NCBI RefSeq assembly: GCF_029714945.1
Contig: NZ_CP121634.1
Location: 5,043,001-5,107,000, forward strand
DNA length: 64,000 nucleotides
From: Bradyrhizobium sp. CIAT3101
GTDB lineage: Bacteria; Pseudomonadota; Alphaproteobacteria; Rhizobiales; Xanthobacteraceae
Direction: 5' to 3'
Position numbers and translations under genes: made by a program. The notes under the pieces were generated by a model. The model did no database searches, had not been told where the DNA came from, and worked only from the letters and a program-made list of their open reading frames with translations. This document shows, piece after piece, positions 1-8,255 of this stretch (positions within the stretch are counted from its first letter, which is position 1; every line of letters begins with the position of its first letter).

Positions 1-441
1 GAGCTCGAACTGGTTCGGCGTGATCAAATGTGCGGCCGGCAACAAGCGATGCCGCACCACGTCCAAAATGCCGTCGGCGACATACACACGGCCGTCGTCG
101 CCGATCACGGGATCGCAGAGATAGACGAGCTTCGAATTGCGCGACAGCGCTCGCTCGACGAAATCGGCGACGACGACGGCGTTGTCGGGCGAGCCGAGAT
201 AGCCGGTGACGAGCACGGCCGCCTCGTCGACAAGGTCCCGCTCCTCGACACCTCGCAACAGATCGGCGACCAGCTCGGCGTCGAGTACCCGCCCTCGCAC
301 GGTCGGATAGCGCGGATGGTTCGACAGCAGCGTCGTCGGCACCGCAGCGACGTTGACGCCCTCCGCCTGCATCGCGTGGACCGCCGCGCTGTTGCCGACA
401 TGGCCGTGGACCACCTGGCTTTGAATCGAGATGACGAGCAT
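1..441 (-). CDS. pdxY: Pyridoxal kinase PdxY, N-terminal part (runs off the window)
   Basis: Phosphorylates pyridoxal to PLP in the vitamin B6 salvage pathway; cytosolic. The 147 visible residues begin with ISIQSQVVHGHVGNSAAV, the family's N-terminal substrate-loop signature, followed by PTTLLSNHPRY, LVYLCDPVIGDDGRVYV and ITPNQFEL, all typical of the PdxY/PdxK ribokinase-like fold. Members are about 280-290 aa, so roughly half is missing at the left edge. ATG at 441 is placed by alignment of the IxSIQS start. The PaiB-like gene ends 48 nt upstream on the same strand, so co-transcription is possible. PdxY rather than PdxK is the better fit because of the VHGHVGNSAAV motif. Confidence 0.85.
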   Translation of the reverse strand, partial: MLVISIQSQVVHGHVGNSAAVHAMQAEGVNVAAVPTTLLSNHPRYPTVRGRVLDAELVADLLRGVEERDLVDEAAVLVTGYLGSPDNAVVVADFVERALSRNSKLVYLCDPVIGDDGRVYVADGILDVVRHRLLPAAHLITPNQFEL

Positions 442-489
442 GCAGAGGTCCGTAGGGTCAAAAGCGCGATGTGGCAAGCGTCGCGCGGA

Positions 490-1131
490 TCACGAAAATT
501 CGTACCCGAGCCCCGGCCGTAGCGCTTGCATCTTCCGCGCCAGCCTCCGGTGCCCGGTCTCCTCCGACCGCCCCAAATGATCGGCGACCGCGACATGGTC
601 CGCGTCGCTTTTATGCTGGTTGAGCTTGGCCTGCCCTTCGATCTGATCGACCACGAGATCGACGACGCGGATCGCAGCCAGCATGCTCTCGCGCTTGCCC
701 GGATCCATCTGCTGGAGGTCCCAGGGCTGTTTCGGCAGCCGCGCCTCGGCAACCGCCAGCAGCGCATCGCCATGACCACGGTTCTCATCGTGCCCGCGCA
801 GATGCATCACACCCGACAGATGCACCGCCTCGTAAAGCCAGGTCGAGACATTGTCGGGCGAGGCGTACCAATCGTTGGAGATGTAGGCATCGTCGCCGGC
901 GACGATCAGCAGGAAGCGCCTGACGCCGTCGGCCAGCTCGACCAGCGGGTTTTTTGCCGTGAAATGGATCTGCACGATCGCGCGCCCATCGCGCTCGACC
1001 AGCACGAACGGCACGTGCGAGGCGCGCGGGCCGTTCGCATCCGCCGCCACGATCACGCCGAAGCCGCGCCTTGACGCAAATTCCAGAGCGCGCTGCTGCT
1101 CGATGCGGAACTGGGGCCGAAGGACATGCAT
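490..1131 (-). CDS. FMN-binding negative transcriptional regulator, PaiB family
   Basis: A 213-aa protein of the PaiB-type FMN-binding split-barrel family, the usual length. The N-terminus (MHVLRPQF, then HVPFVL and IHFTAKNPLVE) and the central DAYISNDWYASPDNVSTWLYEAVHLSG follow the family pattern (Y-ISP-WY...VPTWNY..VH..G). The C-terminal half carries the QIEGQAKLNQHKSDADH segment, matching the conserved EAKFKLSQN-type region. Start chosen at ATG 1131, where family homology begins; an upstream in-frame start (1248) would add 39 unlike residues. It precedes pdxY. Bacillus PaiB affects sporulation and protease genes; here the target is unknown, and a flavin-dependent enzymatic role is possible. 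Confidence 0.85.
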   Translation of the reverse strand: MHVLRPQFRIEQQRALEFASRRGFGVIVAADANGPRASHVPFVLVERDGRAIVQIHFTAKNPLVELADGVRRFLLIVAGDDAYISNDWYASPDNVSTWLYEAVHLSGVMHLRGHDENRGHGDALLAVAEARLPKQPWDLQQMDPGKRESMLAAIRVVDLVVDQIEGQAKLNQHKSDADHVAVADHLGRSEETGHRRLARKMQALRPGLGYEFS

Positions 1132-1222
1132 GGCGCGGCACTCGGGCTGGACGACGGGCGATGGAAAGCTAACCCATGATCCCACGAAATCCGAAACGAT
1201 ATTGGGCCGCAAAACGCAGATG

Positions 1223-1867
1223 TCAGGAATGACTTCCGCGGCCTGCAAGCTGATCGAGGTAGGCGCAGAACATGTCGGCCAGACCGTCGGCGTGGCGCGC
1301 GATCTCGGCCTCGCTGCGCGGCGCTTCCGAGAACCGCTTGCCGACTTCCGCCAGCGTCGTCTTGATCAGCTCCCCGGCAAGCTCGCGCGTCGCCTCCGAG
1401 GCCTGTGGCAGCGCCTCGCGCATGAAGACTGCGACGATGCCCTCGCCGGCCGCGCGCGCCGCCTCGGCCTCGGGCGCATCGCGATAGAGCGGCGCGGCAT
1501 CACTCAGCGCGCCGCGGATCGCCGCCTCCTCGCATTCGGAACGTATGAAGGCGTGCACCAGCGCGCGCAGACGCACGAAGGGTGGCTTCGTCTGGTCCGC
1601 CAAAATGCCGCGCAGGAGCTCGCTCGTGCTTCGCCACTCGTCGCTCTGCAGGCGGAACAGGATCGCCGCCTTGTTCGGAAAATATTGGTAGAGCGATCCG
1701 ACGCTCACCCCGGCCCTATCAGCCACCCGCGCAGTGGTGAAACGCTGCGCCCCTTCCTTCGCCAGAACCTGAACAGCGGCATCGAGGATGGCCGCGACCA
1801 GCTCGTTGGAGCGGGTCTGCTGCGGCTGTTTTCGTGAGGAAACTGAACGACTTCGACGATCGGCCAC
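1223..1867 (-). CDS. TetR/AcrR family transcriptional regulator
   Basis: A one-domain repressor with an N-terminal TetR helix-turn-helix: ILDAAVQVLAKEGAQRFTTARVADRAGVSVGSLYQYFPNK-type spacing, with the recognition helix around GVSVGSLYQYF. The C-terminal alpha-helical ligand domain ends in MFCAYLDQL. I place the start at GTG 1867, preceded by GGGTGG; an in-frame ATG at 1927 would add 20 residues and run into the intergenic region. The gene is divergent from the O-methyltransferase gene (start 1966), so it probably controls that gene and itself from the roughly 100-bp shared region. The ligand is unknown. Confidence 0.85.
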   Translation of the reverse strand: MADRRSRSVSSRKQPQQTRSNELVAAILDAAVQVLAKEGAQRFTTARVADRAGVSVGSLYQYFPNKAAILFRLQSDEWRSTSELLRGILADQTKPPFVRLRALVHAFIRSECEEAAIRGALSDAAPLYRDAPEAEAARAAGEGIVAVFMREALPQASEATRELAGELIKTTLAEVGKRFSEAPRSEAEIARHADGLADMFCAYLDQLAGRGSHS

Positions 1868-1965
1868 GGTCCACCCGGGGGAATGCGAATAGGAAATGCG
1901 ACGAATTAGTCGTATTTCAATCCGCACGCAAGCCCACGCCTTGCCGCGAACTCTGGAGACACCGA

Positions 1966-2631
1966 ATGACCACCCCGACCATCACCTCGCTTGCGCCGCT
2001 GCTGGATCGCCTATTCGACCAGGACGAAGCCGCACGCGGCGCGACACGAGCCGCCTTCGCCGACGTGACCGACGCCGACCGCGCGCGGATGATGCAGAGC
2101 AAGACCGATTACCGCGACCTCTACGCACGCCTGAGGGACGCGCCGCTCGCCGTCTCGCGCGAGACGGGCAGCCTGCTCTACATGCTGGCGCGCAGCTCGC
2201 GCGCGAAGATGATCGTCGAGTTCGGCACCTCGTTCGGTATATCGACCCTGCATCTGGCCGCAGGGTTGCGCGACAATGGCGGGGGAAGGCTCATTACCAG
2301 CGAATTCGAGCCGTCCAAGGTAGCGCGGGCGCGGGAAAATCTCAGAGACGGCGGGCTGATCGATCTCGTCGAAATCCGCGAAGGCGATGCGCTGAAGACG
2401 CTCGGCAAGGATTTGCCCGATCAGATTGATCTCGTGCTGCTCGATGGCGCCAAGGCGCTCTACCCGGAGATCCTCGATCTGGTCGAAGATCGTCTGAAGC
2501 CCGGCGCGATCATCGTCGCCGACAACGCCGATTTCAGCCCGGACTATCTCGCGCGCGTCCGCAATCCGGGCAGCGGCTACATATCCACGCCCTTCGCCGG
2601 GCACGTCGAACTCACCGTGCGGGTCAACTAG
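1966..2631 (+). CDS. Class I SAM-dependent O-methyltransferase (family 3-like)
   Basis: A 221-aa methyltransferase resembling the catechol/caffeoyl-CoA O-methyltransferase family. The SAM-binding motif I is IVEFGTSFGISTLHLA; motif II is RLITSEFEP, where the acidic residue binds the ribose; IEIREGDALKTL and LDLVLLDGAK-type motif III follow, ending in PGAIIVADNADF. An N-terminal helix region (residues 1-60) is typical for these dimeric enzymes. ATG at 1966 has GGAG eight bases upstream; longer in-frame extension to 1834 overlaps the divergent regulator and is rejected. The substrate cannot be read from the sequence. A strong hairpin follows at 2650-2700. Confidence 0.85.
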   Translation: MTTPTITSLAPLLDRLFDQDEAARGATRAAFADVTDADRARMMQSKTDYRDLYARLRDAPLAVSRETGSLLYMLARSSRAKMIVEFGTSFGISTLHLAAGLRDNGGGRLITSEFEPSKVARARENLRDGGLIDLVEIREGDALKTLGKDLPDQIDLVLLDGAKALYPEILDLVEDRLKPGAIIVADNADFSPDYLARVRNPGSGYISTPFAGHVELTVRVN

Positions 2632-2649
2632 CGCCGCATCGAACGGCTC

Positions 2650-2700
2650 ACGACGGTTTGAAGCCGCTGCGCGATTTGTCGCGCGGCGGCTTCCCGTCGT
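2650..2700 (+). terminator. Candidate rho-independent-like terminator after the O-methyltransferase
   Basis: A nested hairpin: outer arms ACGACGG / CCGTCGT (2650-2656, 2694-2700) and inner 14-bp arms (2660-2673, 2680-2693) with one mismatch around the loop ATTTGT. It lies 19 bp past the stop codon. There is no clean U-tract, so termination is inferred from stem strength and position. Confidence 0.6.
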
Positions 2701-2832
2701 AGCCCCGGGCTCATCGCTCCCTGTCGCAGGCTCGTCACTCACACGTGATATCCGCTCCCGACAAAAGCCAGATTACGCGTGCTAAACATACCTACCGCGC
2801 GGTATCTTTCGCGCGCCAGGCCCGAGATCGTC

Positions 2833-3177
2833 ATGACGTCCGCTTTCACCTCCTATGCCGCGCTTGCCCTCGCCATCGTGTTCGAGGTGACGGCGTCCGC
2901 CTTCCTGCAGCAGTCCGCGCAGTTCACGCGGCCCTGGCCGACGCTGGCGATGGTGCTGTTCTACGTGGCCTCGTTCTACGCGCTGTCGGTCGCGATCCGC
3001 GTCATCCCCCTGAGCATCGCCTATGCGATCTGGGGCGGGATCGGCATCATCCTGACTGCCACCGTCTCCTTCGTGCTGTTCCGCCAGATGCTGGACGCCG
3101 CAGCCTTCGTCGGCATCGGACTGATCGTCTCGGGGGTCGTGGTGATCAACCTGTTCTCGCAGACGACAGCGCATTGA
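2833..3177 (+). CDS. Small multidrug resistance (SMR) family transporter
   Basis: A 114-aa inner-membrane proton-coupled drug antiporter subunit of four hydrophobic segments, the standard SMR length. The membrane-embedded glutamate essential in EmrE is at residue 18 (AIVFEVTAS). The family loop PLSIAYAIWGGIG occurs around residues 58-70, and the last helix is VGIGLIVSGVVVINLFS. ATG 2833 puts the glutamate in the usual position; an earlier in-frame ATG (2779) would add a polar 18-residue leader. The stop overlaps the next start in TGATG, so it is translationally coupled to a TetR regulator, a common SMR arrangement. Substrates are likely quaternary ammonium compounds or guanidinium-like cations (family inference). 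Confidence 0.93.
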   Translation: MTSAFTSYAALALAIVFEVTASAFLQQSAQFTRPWPTLAMVLFYVASFYALSVAIRVIPLSIAYAIWGGIGIILTATVSFVLFRQMLDAAAFVGIGLIVSGVVVINLFSQTTAH

Positions 3178-3746
3178 TGCCGGCGAGCGCCTATACCCGC
3201 GCCAAGCAGCCCGAGCAGGTGCGGCGCGCCCTGCTGGACCACGCCGCAGCGATCGCCATGGACCACGGCGTCTCCGGTGTCACGGTGCAAGCGGTGGCAG
3301 CGGCGGCCGGCGTCACCAAAGGCGGGCTGTTCCACCATTTCGGAAGCAAGCAGGCGCTGATCGAGGGCCTGTTCGCCGATCTGCTCGCCCGCGTTGATGC
3401 CGAGATCGACGCCGCCATCGAAGCGGATCCCAAGCCGCGCGGCAGTTTTACGCGCGCCTATGTCAATGCGGTGTTCACCGGCAAGGCGTTCGGCTTCGCC
3501 ACGCCCTGGGCGGCGTTGAGCATGGTGGTCGTCACCGACCCCTCACTGCGCAAGCTCTGGAACGACTGGATGAAGGCGCGCCTCAAACGCCACCGCGCCA
3601 CCGATGCGACGCCTGAGCTGCAGATCGTACGTCTGGCCGCAGACGGCGCCTGGCTGTCCTTTGTCACGACGGGACAGACCCGCATGAACGCCGATCTGCG
3701 CGCCGTGCACGACCGCCTGATCGCGCAGACCTATCGGCGCGTCTAG
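3177..3746 (+). CDS. TetR family regulator, coupled to the SMR pump
   Basis: A 189-aa repressor. The N-terminal HTH spans about residues 15-60, with VTVQAVAAAAGVTKGGLFHHFGSKQALIEGLF as the canonical core. The C-terminal ligand domain contains WAALSMVVVTDPSLRKLWNDWM, typical of QacR/YbiH-like TetR C-domains. ATG 3177 overlaps the SMR stop codon, so the two are an operon and the protein most likely represses it. No operator palindrome was recognised upstream of the SMR gene. Confidence 0.9.
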   Translation: MPASAYTRAKQPEQVRRALLDHAAAIAMDHGVSGVTVQAVAAAAGVTKGGLFHHFGSKQALIEGLFADLLARVDAEIDAAIEADPKPRGSFTRAYVNAVFTGKAFGFATPWAALSMVVVTDPSLRKLWNDWMKARLKRHRATDATPELQIVRLAADGAWLSFVTTGQTRMNADLRAVHDRLIAQTYRRV

Positions 3747-3755
3747 CCCAGCCGA

Positions 3756-4133
3756 CTACTGGCTCTGCGCCGGCTTGGGCGGATGCGGCTTGGATCGGGG
3801 TGACTTTGCGCCAGGCTTCGCCGGAGCAACGGGAGGCGGCGTGTCGACCGACACCAGATAGGCTGCGAGCGCCTTGGCCGAGTCGGGACCGGCCGAATAA
3901 TGGTCCTGCAGGAACCAGGACAGCGTCAGGGTGTAGCGCCCTTTCGCCAGCCCCCGCGGACTGCGGTGGCAGGCCGTGCAACCGTCGGCGAACAGCTTTT
4001 CAGCCGATTTGCCGGCGTCGAGATTTTGCGCGAAGGCAAACGGCGCCGTCAGCGCGATCGCAGCTGCGGCCACGGTCCCAAGAATCACCAGAGGCGCAAT
4101 GACTTCGCGCCCCGGTCGAATGTGCGATCTCAA
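3756..4133 (-). CDS. Small exported c-type cytochrome-like protein
   Basis: A 125-aa protein with an N-terminal export signal or anchor (hydrophobic stretch roughly residues 12-35 ending FAFAQ) and one heme-c site, CTACH, around residues 52-56. The tail is proline-, lysine- and serine-rich (APAKPGAKSPRSKPHPPKP). No clear distal methionine ligand can be assigned, so whether it is a true electron carrier is open. It converges with the TetR gene (gap 9 bp). Nothing next to it names a redox partner. Confidence 0.8.
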   Translation of the reverse strand: MRSHIRPGREVIAPLVILGTVAAAAIALTAPFAFAQNLDAGKSAEKLFADGCTACHRSPRGLAKGRYTLTLSWFLQDHYSAGPDSAKALAAYLVSVDTPPPVAPAKPGAKSPRSKPHPPKPAQSQ

Positions 4134-4160
4134 TGTCGTCCCCTAGCCCGCGCCTTGCGA

Positions 4161-4328
4161 TCACGCCGCCAGCAACTGATCGAACTCCGGCGGCGCGTAG
4201 GCCTTGCCGTCCTGATCGGTGATGACGACCCGCCACCCTTCGCTCGCCCAAACCTTCGCCTTCGCCACGATGAGCAACCGGCTTTCACGGGCAAAACTGT
4301 ACTTCTCATTGTCGCGTTCTGCGACCAT
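4161..4328 (-). CDS. Conserved-looking small protein of unknown function (55 aa)
   Basis: A 55-aa charged protein starting MVAERDNEKYSFARESRLL, with a compact alpha-beta pattern (LLIVAKAKVWASEGWRVVITDQDG). Length and composition are those of a complete small domain, and the opposite strand has no better candidate here. I do not recognise a family. An AGGGG lies upstream but at a long distance, so the exact start is uncertain. No function is proposed. Confidence 0.55.
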   Translation of the reverse strand: MVAERDNEKYSFARESRLLIVAKAKVWASEGWRVVITDQDGKAYAPPEFDQLLAA

Positions 4329-4663
4329 TTTATAGGCCAATGCTTGTCCCCTTGCGGTTGCCCTGCACCCGTTCCGTCGTGGCAGCGGGCTTTGGCGGCA
4401 ATTCGCCGGGAGCGTGGCAATTTGGTGCCGTCCGCGGCAGCATTGTGCGCCGGCACCGGTTCCAGCAGCGCGACGGAGGTCCATACGCCGCATCATCAAT
4501 GAGATTCTGCTTGCCGGGGGCTTGTTCGCGGCCGTGCCGCGCAACCGCGCAGACCTGGATCCGCGACGGCCGAGTGCTGTACAACCCCTATGCGGTGCAG
4601 AGCCGCCAGCCGGCGCCGGCCCATCGCCGCCGCGACGGAACCGATAATGCCGAGCCGATCCGC
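4329..4663. other. Stretch without a confident gene; possible broken small exported ORF
   Basis: No gene can be called with confidence. On the + strand one frame reads INEILLAGGLFAAVP, like a signal peptide, around 4493-4540. The neighbouring frame, open to 4723, reads CRATAQTWIRDGRVLYNPYAVQ. Joined by a one-base shift they would give a small secreted protein, but the start is unclear and the 3' end overlaps the opposite-strand gene at 4664-4942. Confidence 0.3.
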
Positions 4664-4942
4664 TCAGTGAACGCGGATCACGTGTGGACGGCCGAGATCG
4701 ATCAGGCCCTGCACAGCCGATAAACGGTCGTCCAGGGCAGCTATGGTGAGCAACAGATTGTTGCGGCGCTCGTCGAGCAGCCCCATCTCGGCGCCGGAGA
4801 GCTTTGTGCTCGTCCGCTCCTTGTGGATGCCATCGAGAGATTTGCGCAAGCCCGCAATCAAGCTGGCCAATTGCCTCGCCTCCTTGGTCATCGACCGTTT
4901 CGCGACATTTTGGCGGCGCGAGTCCGCCTGGCTCTGTCTCAT
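4664..4942 (-). CDS. Small helical protein of unknown function (92 aa)
   Basis: A 92-aa, strongly charged, mostly helical protein (ARQLASLIAGLRKSLDGIHKER, then LLDERRNNLLLTIAALDDRLSAVQ) that could form a short coiled coil. ATG 4942 is supported by GGGAGG seven bases upstream; an internal ATG at residue 18 is less well served. No family recognised, no membrane segment, no neighbours that suggest a role. Confidence 0.6.
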   Translation of the reverse strand: MRQSQADSRRQNVAKRSMTKEARQLASLIAGLRKSLDGIHKERTSTKLSGAEMGLLDERRNNLLLTIAALDDRLSAVQGLIDLGRPHVIRVH

Positions 4943-5072
4943 CTACATCCTCCCGTGCCCCGCTGCCCCGAGTGGATGCTTACACCTTTGAGTACACATA
5001 TTACGATCGATGAAATCTGCCCGCGAAGAACTTTCTTAAATTGTACGCGCACGGAACCCGAACAACCCAAGC

Positions 5073-5106
5073 AAAAAGCCCGGCGCGAAGGCCGGGCTTT
5101 TCTTTT
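5073..5106 (-). terminator. Intrinsic terminator of the SH3-domain gene
   Basis: Perfect stem AAAGCCCGGC / GCCGGGCTTT (5075-5084, 5091-5100) around a GCGAAG loop, extended by A:T pairs. Read on the minus strand it ends in a T-run and lies just past the stop at 5112. Confidence 0.85.
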
Positions 5107-5111
5107 CAATG

Positions 5112-6083
5112 TCACTGGTGCTTCTGCGGACCACCACCGGGCCCGCCGCCATGCGGCGCGGCGTTGACGCGCGGCGCGCCACCGCCGCCGCCACCGGGAT
5201 GCGGCATCGCAGGCGCAGGTGCAGCCGCACGCGGTGCCGGCATCTGCGCGTGGGCGTTCATCGGCGCGCCATGGCTGATATTCGGCTGAGCGACGTGCGG
5301 CATCGCGGGCCGGGGCGCCGGTGCGGCCGACACACGCGGCGCTTCATGTGCACGCGCCATCGGCTGCGCGCGTATCGCAGCGCGGCTTGCCGCCTGTTCG
5401 TGCATCATCCGCGCCTGCGCATCACGGGGATTGCGGCCTTGCACCGCAGTCCGCTCGTTGACGAAACGCTGGCTCCGTTCGGCGCGATTCCGATCGACGC
5501 CGATTGCAGCCTCGCGCTTGGCGATCGTCGCATCATGCCGCGCCGTCGCGGCATCGCGGCCGGAGACCGCAACATTGCCCTTGCCATGCGCGTCGCGGCC
5601 GAGCGCAACCGCAGCGTCACGCGTCGCGGCGCGTCCGATCCGAGCGGCGTGCGGATCGATCGCCATCCGCGTCGCAAAGCGCTCATGCGACGTCCAGTAG
5701 TTATTCCAGTAGGCGTGGCGGCGATACCAGGGGCGGCCCTCGTAGTAGCTCGACCAGTACGAGCTCAGCACGAACGGGACGACGGGCACGTCAACCTCGT
5801 CGGCATAGTCGGGCAGATAGACGTAGTGATTGCGGTAGAGATATTCGAGATATTGCGACGACACCCAGCCGCGGTCGTCGGAGAAGCTCACATCGCACCA
5901 GGCATTGCCGCGCAGGCAACCGTGGATGTTGACGCGGGCGCCCTCGGGGACGCGATCGACAAGCGGAAAGCCCGCACCCGGGCCGGCGCGCAGACCGGTC
6001 GAGACGGTGACGATTCCCGGCGCGGCCAATGCGGCCGTCGGCGCGAGCAGCAATGCAGCAACTAAAGCGGTTCTCAGTCTCAT
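5112..6083 (-). CDS. Secreted SH3-domain protein with Ala/His/Pro-rich tail
   Basis: A 323-aa exported protein. Residues 1-20 form a signal peptide (LRTALVAALLLAPTAALA). A bacterial SH3 domain follows (about 23-80: VSTGLRAGPGAGFPLVDRVPEGARVNIHGCLRGNAWCDVSF...GWVSSQYLEY), of the type that binds peptidoglycan peptides in envelope proteins. After a Tyr/Trp-rich segment (YWSSYYEGRPWYRRHAYWNN), the C-terminal 190 residues are low-complexity, rich in Ala, Arg, His, Met and Pro and ending in poly-Gly, so probably disordered. ATG 6083 is preceded by an AGGAGG ribosome site. An envelope or stress role is family inference. Its own terminator lies immediately downstream. Confidence 0.8.
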   Translation of the reverse strand: MRLRTALVAALLLAPTAALAAPGIVTVSTGLRAGPGAGFPLVDRVPEGARVNIHGCLRGNAWCDVSFSDDRGWVSSQYLEYLYRNHYVYLPDYADEVDVPVVPFVLSSYWSSYYEGRPWYRRHAYWNNYWTSHERFATRMAIDPHAARIGRAATRDAAVALGRDAHGKGNVAVSGRDAATARHDATIAKREAAIGVDRNRAERSQRFVNERTAVQGRNPRDAQARMMHEQAASRAAIRAQPMARAHEAPRVSAAPAPRPAMPHVAQPNISHGAPMNAHAQMPAPRAAAPAPAMPHPGGGGGGAPRVNAAPHGGGPGGGPQKHQ

Positions 6084-6223
6084 GGCGAAGTCCTCCTCTG
6101 AGAGGCGGAACGCGCGAGCGGAATGAAGCGTTCCGTGCGCCGACGCCGTATCAGCCAAAAGATTGAGAGGCGCGCTGCGCCCGCGGTTCAATATTCATCC
6201 GCCATTCATCGGCGCAGCACGTG

Positions 6224-8146
6224 TCAGTTCACCTGCAACATGAAGCCATCGAAATACGCCGCGAGCGCCGCAAAATCATTGAGCGGCAGCACCTGCGCGA
6301 CGTATTGATCGGGCCGCACCACGACCATGCAGCCGGCCTTCCGATCGATGCCGCGCATGTCGAACACGTCGTGTCCGCTCTTGAGGTCCGGACAAAACAT
6401 CTTTTCGTAGTCGAGCAAGCCGTAGCGCCCTTTCCGCGGCAGCAGCAGCGTCGGCATCGCCTCGATCGCGAGTGCGCGATGATCCTGCTGAAACACCGCG
6501 CGCAGATCGATCACGGCATCGATGTCGGCACCGGCCGGCGTGTACCGCTTGAGCGGCGATTCCCTGGCTTCCGTGAGGAAACTGCACAGCGCGCGAATGG
6601 CGGAGCCTGGCGCAGCCGGATCTTCGGCGCCGGAGAACGCATAGATCCGGAAACGACCATCCGCCTGCGCCGCGTGGCCGAGATGCACGGGCTTGGCGTC
6701 GCCAAGCCGTATGACCGGCGCCGAATGGAAGCGTTTGCCGATGACGAGGCCTCGCGCGAGATGCTGATGCGAGCGTGCGCCGGTGAGCAGTGACGGCGTG
6801 TAGTGCGTCGCCGTGCCCGCGGTGTAGCGGCCGTGCCTGACGAAATAGTCCTGCGTCTTCGCCGCATCGCCACCGCCGGCTTTCGCTGCGGAGGCGAGAA
6901 TCCCGGACCATTCACGATCGAAATCGATCAGCTCCTTCGCGACCGCCTGCCGCTCGGCCGAATAGGAATGAAGCAGGCTCGGCGCACTCTGCTTCCGCAG
7001 CACGGCGGCGAGCTTCCAGCCGAGGTTGAACGCGTCCTGCATCGAGACGTTCATGCCCTGCCCGGCCTTCGGGCTGTGGGTATGACAGGCATCGCCGGCG
7101 ATGAAGATGCGCGGCAGCCGCGTGTCGATCTCGGTTTCCGGCACGTCGTCGAACTTGTCGGTCAGGCGCTGGCCGATCTCGTAGACCGACCACCAGGCGA
7201 TCTCCTTCACCTCGAGCGTATGCGGCTTCAGGATCCGCTGCGCTTTGGCAATCACGTCTTCGGCCGTGATGTTGCGGTTGGCAACGCGCTCGCCGATGTC
7301 GAGCTTTGCCAGCTCGACATAGAGGCGGACCATGTAGCCGCCCTCGCGCGGAATGATGAGAAGACTGCCGTCCTTCGACGACTGGATCAGCACCTTGAAA
7401 CGGATGTCGGGAAAATCGGTCACCGCCAGCACGTCCATCACGCCCCAGGCATGGTTGGCGGAATCGCCATGCAGCTCGCGGCCGATCGACTTGCGCACCG
7501 TGCTGCGCGCGCCGTCGCAACCGACAACGTAGCGCGCCTTGATCGTCTCGACCTTGCCCTCGTTCGCGGCATCGACGCGTTCGAGGCGCACCGTCACGGC
7601 ATGGTCGGCCGGCCCGGCGGCTGGATCGACCTGGAGGTCGAGCAGACGCCTTCCGTAATGGGGCTCGAGCTTGGCCGGCGACTTTCGCATGACGTCGAGG
7701 AAACCGTCATGGATGCGTGCCTGGTTGAGGATCACGTGCGGGAATTCCGACAGCCCGTCCTCGACGTCCTGCACCCGGCCGCTGCGGACGATCTTCTCGG
7801 GCACCTGCCCGTCCGGCTTCCAGAACGTCGTCTCGTTGACCCAATAGGCCTCCTTCAGCACGCGCTCGCTGAAACCGTAGGCGTGGAACATCTCCAGGGT
7901 GCGGCAGGCGATGCCGTCGGCCTGGCCGACCGCGAGCCGGCCCGGCTTCTGCTCGACGATGCAGGTCTTGATATCAGGGAATTGTGCGAGCTGGGCCGCG
8001 AGCGTCAGGCCCGCTGGGCCACAGCCGACGATGAGGACATCGACTTCATCAGGCACGGCGCCGACAGCGCCCGAGGCCTGGATGCGCTCGACGGGATCGG
8101 CGATCTCGGGGTCGCCCGGCTGGAATCCATTGAGATGGAATTGCAT
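6224..8146 (-). CDS. FAD-dependent aromatic monooxygenase, 3-hydroxybenzoate 4-monooxygenase-like
   Basis: A 640-aa flavoprotein hydroxylase of the phenol hydroxylase/MobA type (FAD_binding_3 domain plus C-terminal thioredoxin-like dimerisation domain). Visible motifs: VLIVGCGPAG at residues 38-46 (FAD ADP site), VVGCDGARSTVRKSIG (the DG motif), and IAGDACHTHSPKAGQGMNVSMQDAFNLGWKLA (the GD motif that contacts the FAD ribityl). The N-terminal FHLNGFQPGDP leader resembles MobA. Length matches the ~640 aa of MobA and phenol hydroxylases. ATG 8146 has GGGAGAGG five bases upstream. It is divergent from a MarR gene, as mobA is from mobR in Comamonas, so hydroxylation of 3-hydroxybenzoate to protocatechuate is the best guess; related phenols are possible. 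Confidence 0.88.
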   Translation of the reverse strand: MQFHLNGFQPGDPEIADPVERIQASGAVGAVPDEVDVLIVGCGPAGLTLAAQLAQFPDIKTCIVEQKPGRLAVGQADGIACRTLEMFHAYGFSERVLKEAYWVNETTFWKPDGQVPEKIVRSGRVQDVEDGLSEFPHVILNQARIHDGFLDVMRKSPAKLEPHYGRRLLDLQVDPAAGPADHAVTVRLERVDAANEGKVETIKARYVVGCDGARSTVRKSIGRELHGDSANHAWGVMDVLAVTDFPDIRFKVLIQSSKDGSLLIIPREGGYMVRLYVELAKLDIGERVANRNITAEDVIAKAQRILKPHTLEVKEIAWWSVYEIGQRLTDKFDDVPETEIDTRLPRIFIAGDACHTHSPKAGQGMNVSMQDAFNLGWKLAAVLRKQSAPSLLHSYSAERQAVAKELIDFDREWSGILASAAKAGGGDAAKTQDYFVRHGRYTAGTATHYTPSLLTGARSHQHLARGLVIGKRFHSAPVIRLGDAKPVHLGHAAQADGRFRIYAFSGAEDPAAPGSAIRALCSFLTEARESPLKRYTPAGADIDAVIDLRAVFQQDHRALAIEAMPTLLLPRKGRYGLLDYEKMFCPDLKSGHDVFDMRGIDRKAGCMVVVRPDQYVAQVLPLNDFAALAAYFDGFMLQVN

Positions 8147-8184
8147 GAGCACCTCTCCCGTTGACGTCTTGTTGGATATTGCTC

Positions 8185-8213
8185 AGTATGCTGACTATCA
8201 GTATACTTGTCAA
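8185..8213 (-). promoter_or_regulatory. Promoter of the monooxygenase gene with embedded MarR operator
   Basis: On the minus strand, TTGACA (8213-8208) and CATACT (8190-8185) are separated by exactly 17 bp, a good sigma-70 promoter. Between and over the -10 lies an inverted repeat, AGTATGCTGA-CTA-TCAGTATACT (8185-8207), with one mismatch in 10-bp arms. A MarR dimer bound here would block RNA polymerase. Confidence 0.75.
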
Positions 8214-8255
8214 TAATCATCCACCGTCCCTGTCCCTGCCCGCACGGAGAATTCG

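Noticed and set aside
5109..6065. Long + strand ORFs opposite the SH3-domain gene
   Set aside because: They are antisense shadows in GC-rich low-complexity sequence. The minus-strand reading has a signal peptide, SH3 domain, ribosome site and terminator.
6803..8164. 453-codon + strand ORF opposite the flavin monooxygenase
   Set aside because: Antisense of a gene with intact FAD motifs; its translation shows no domain.
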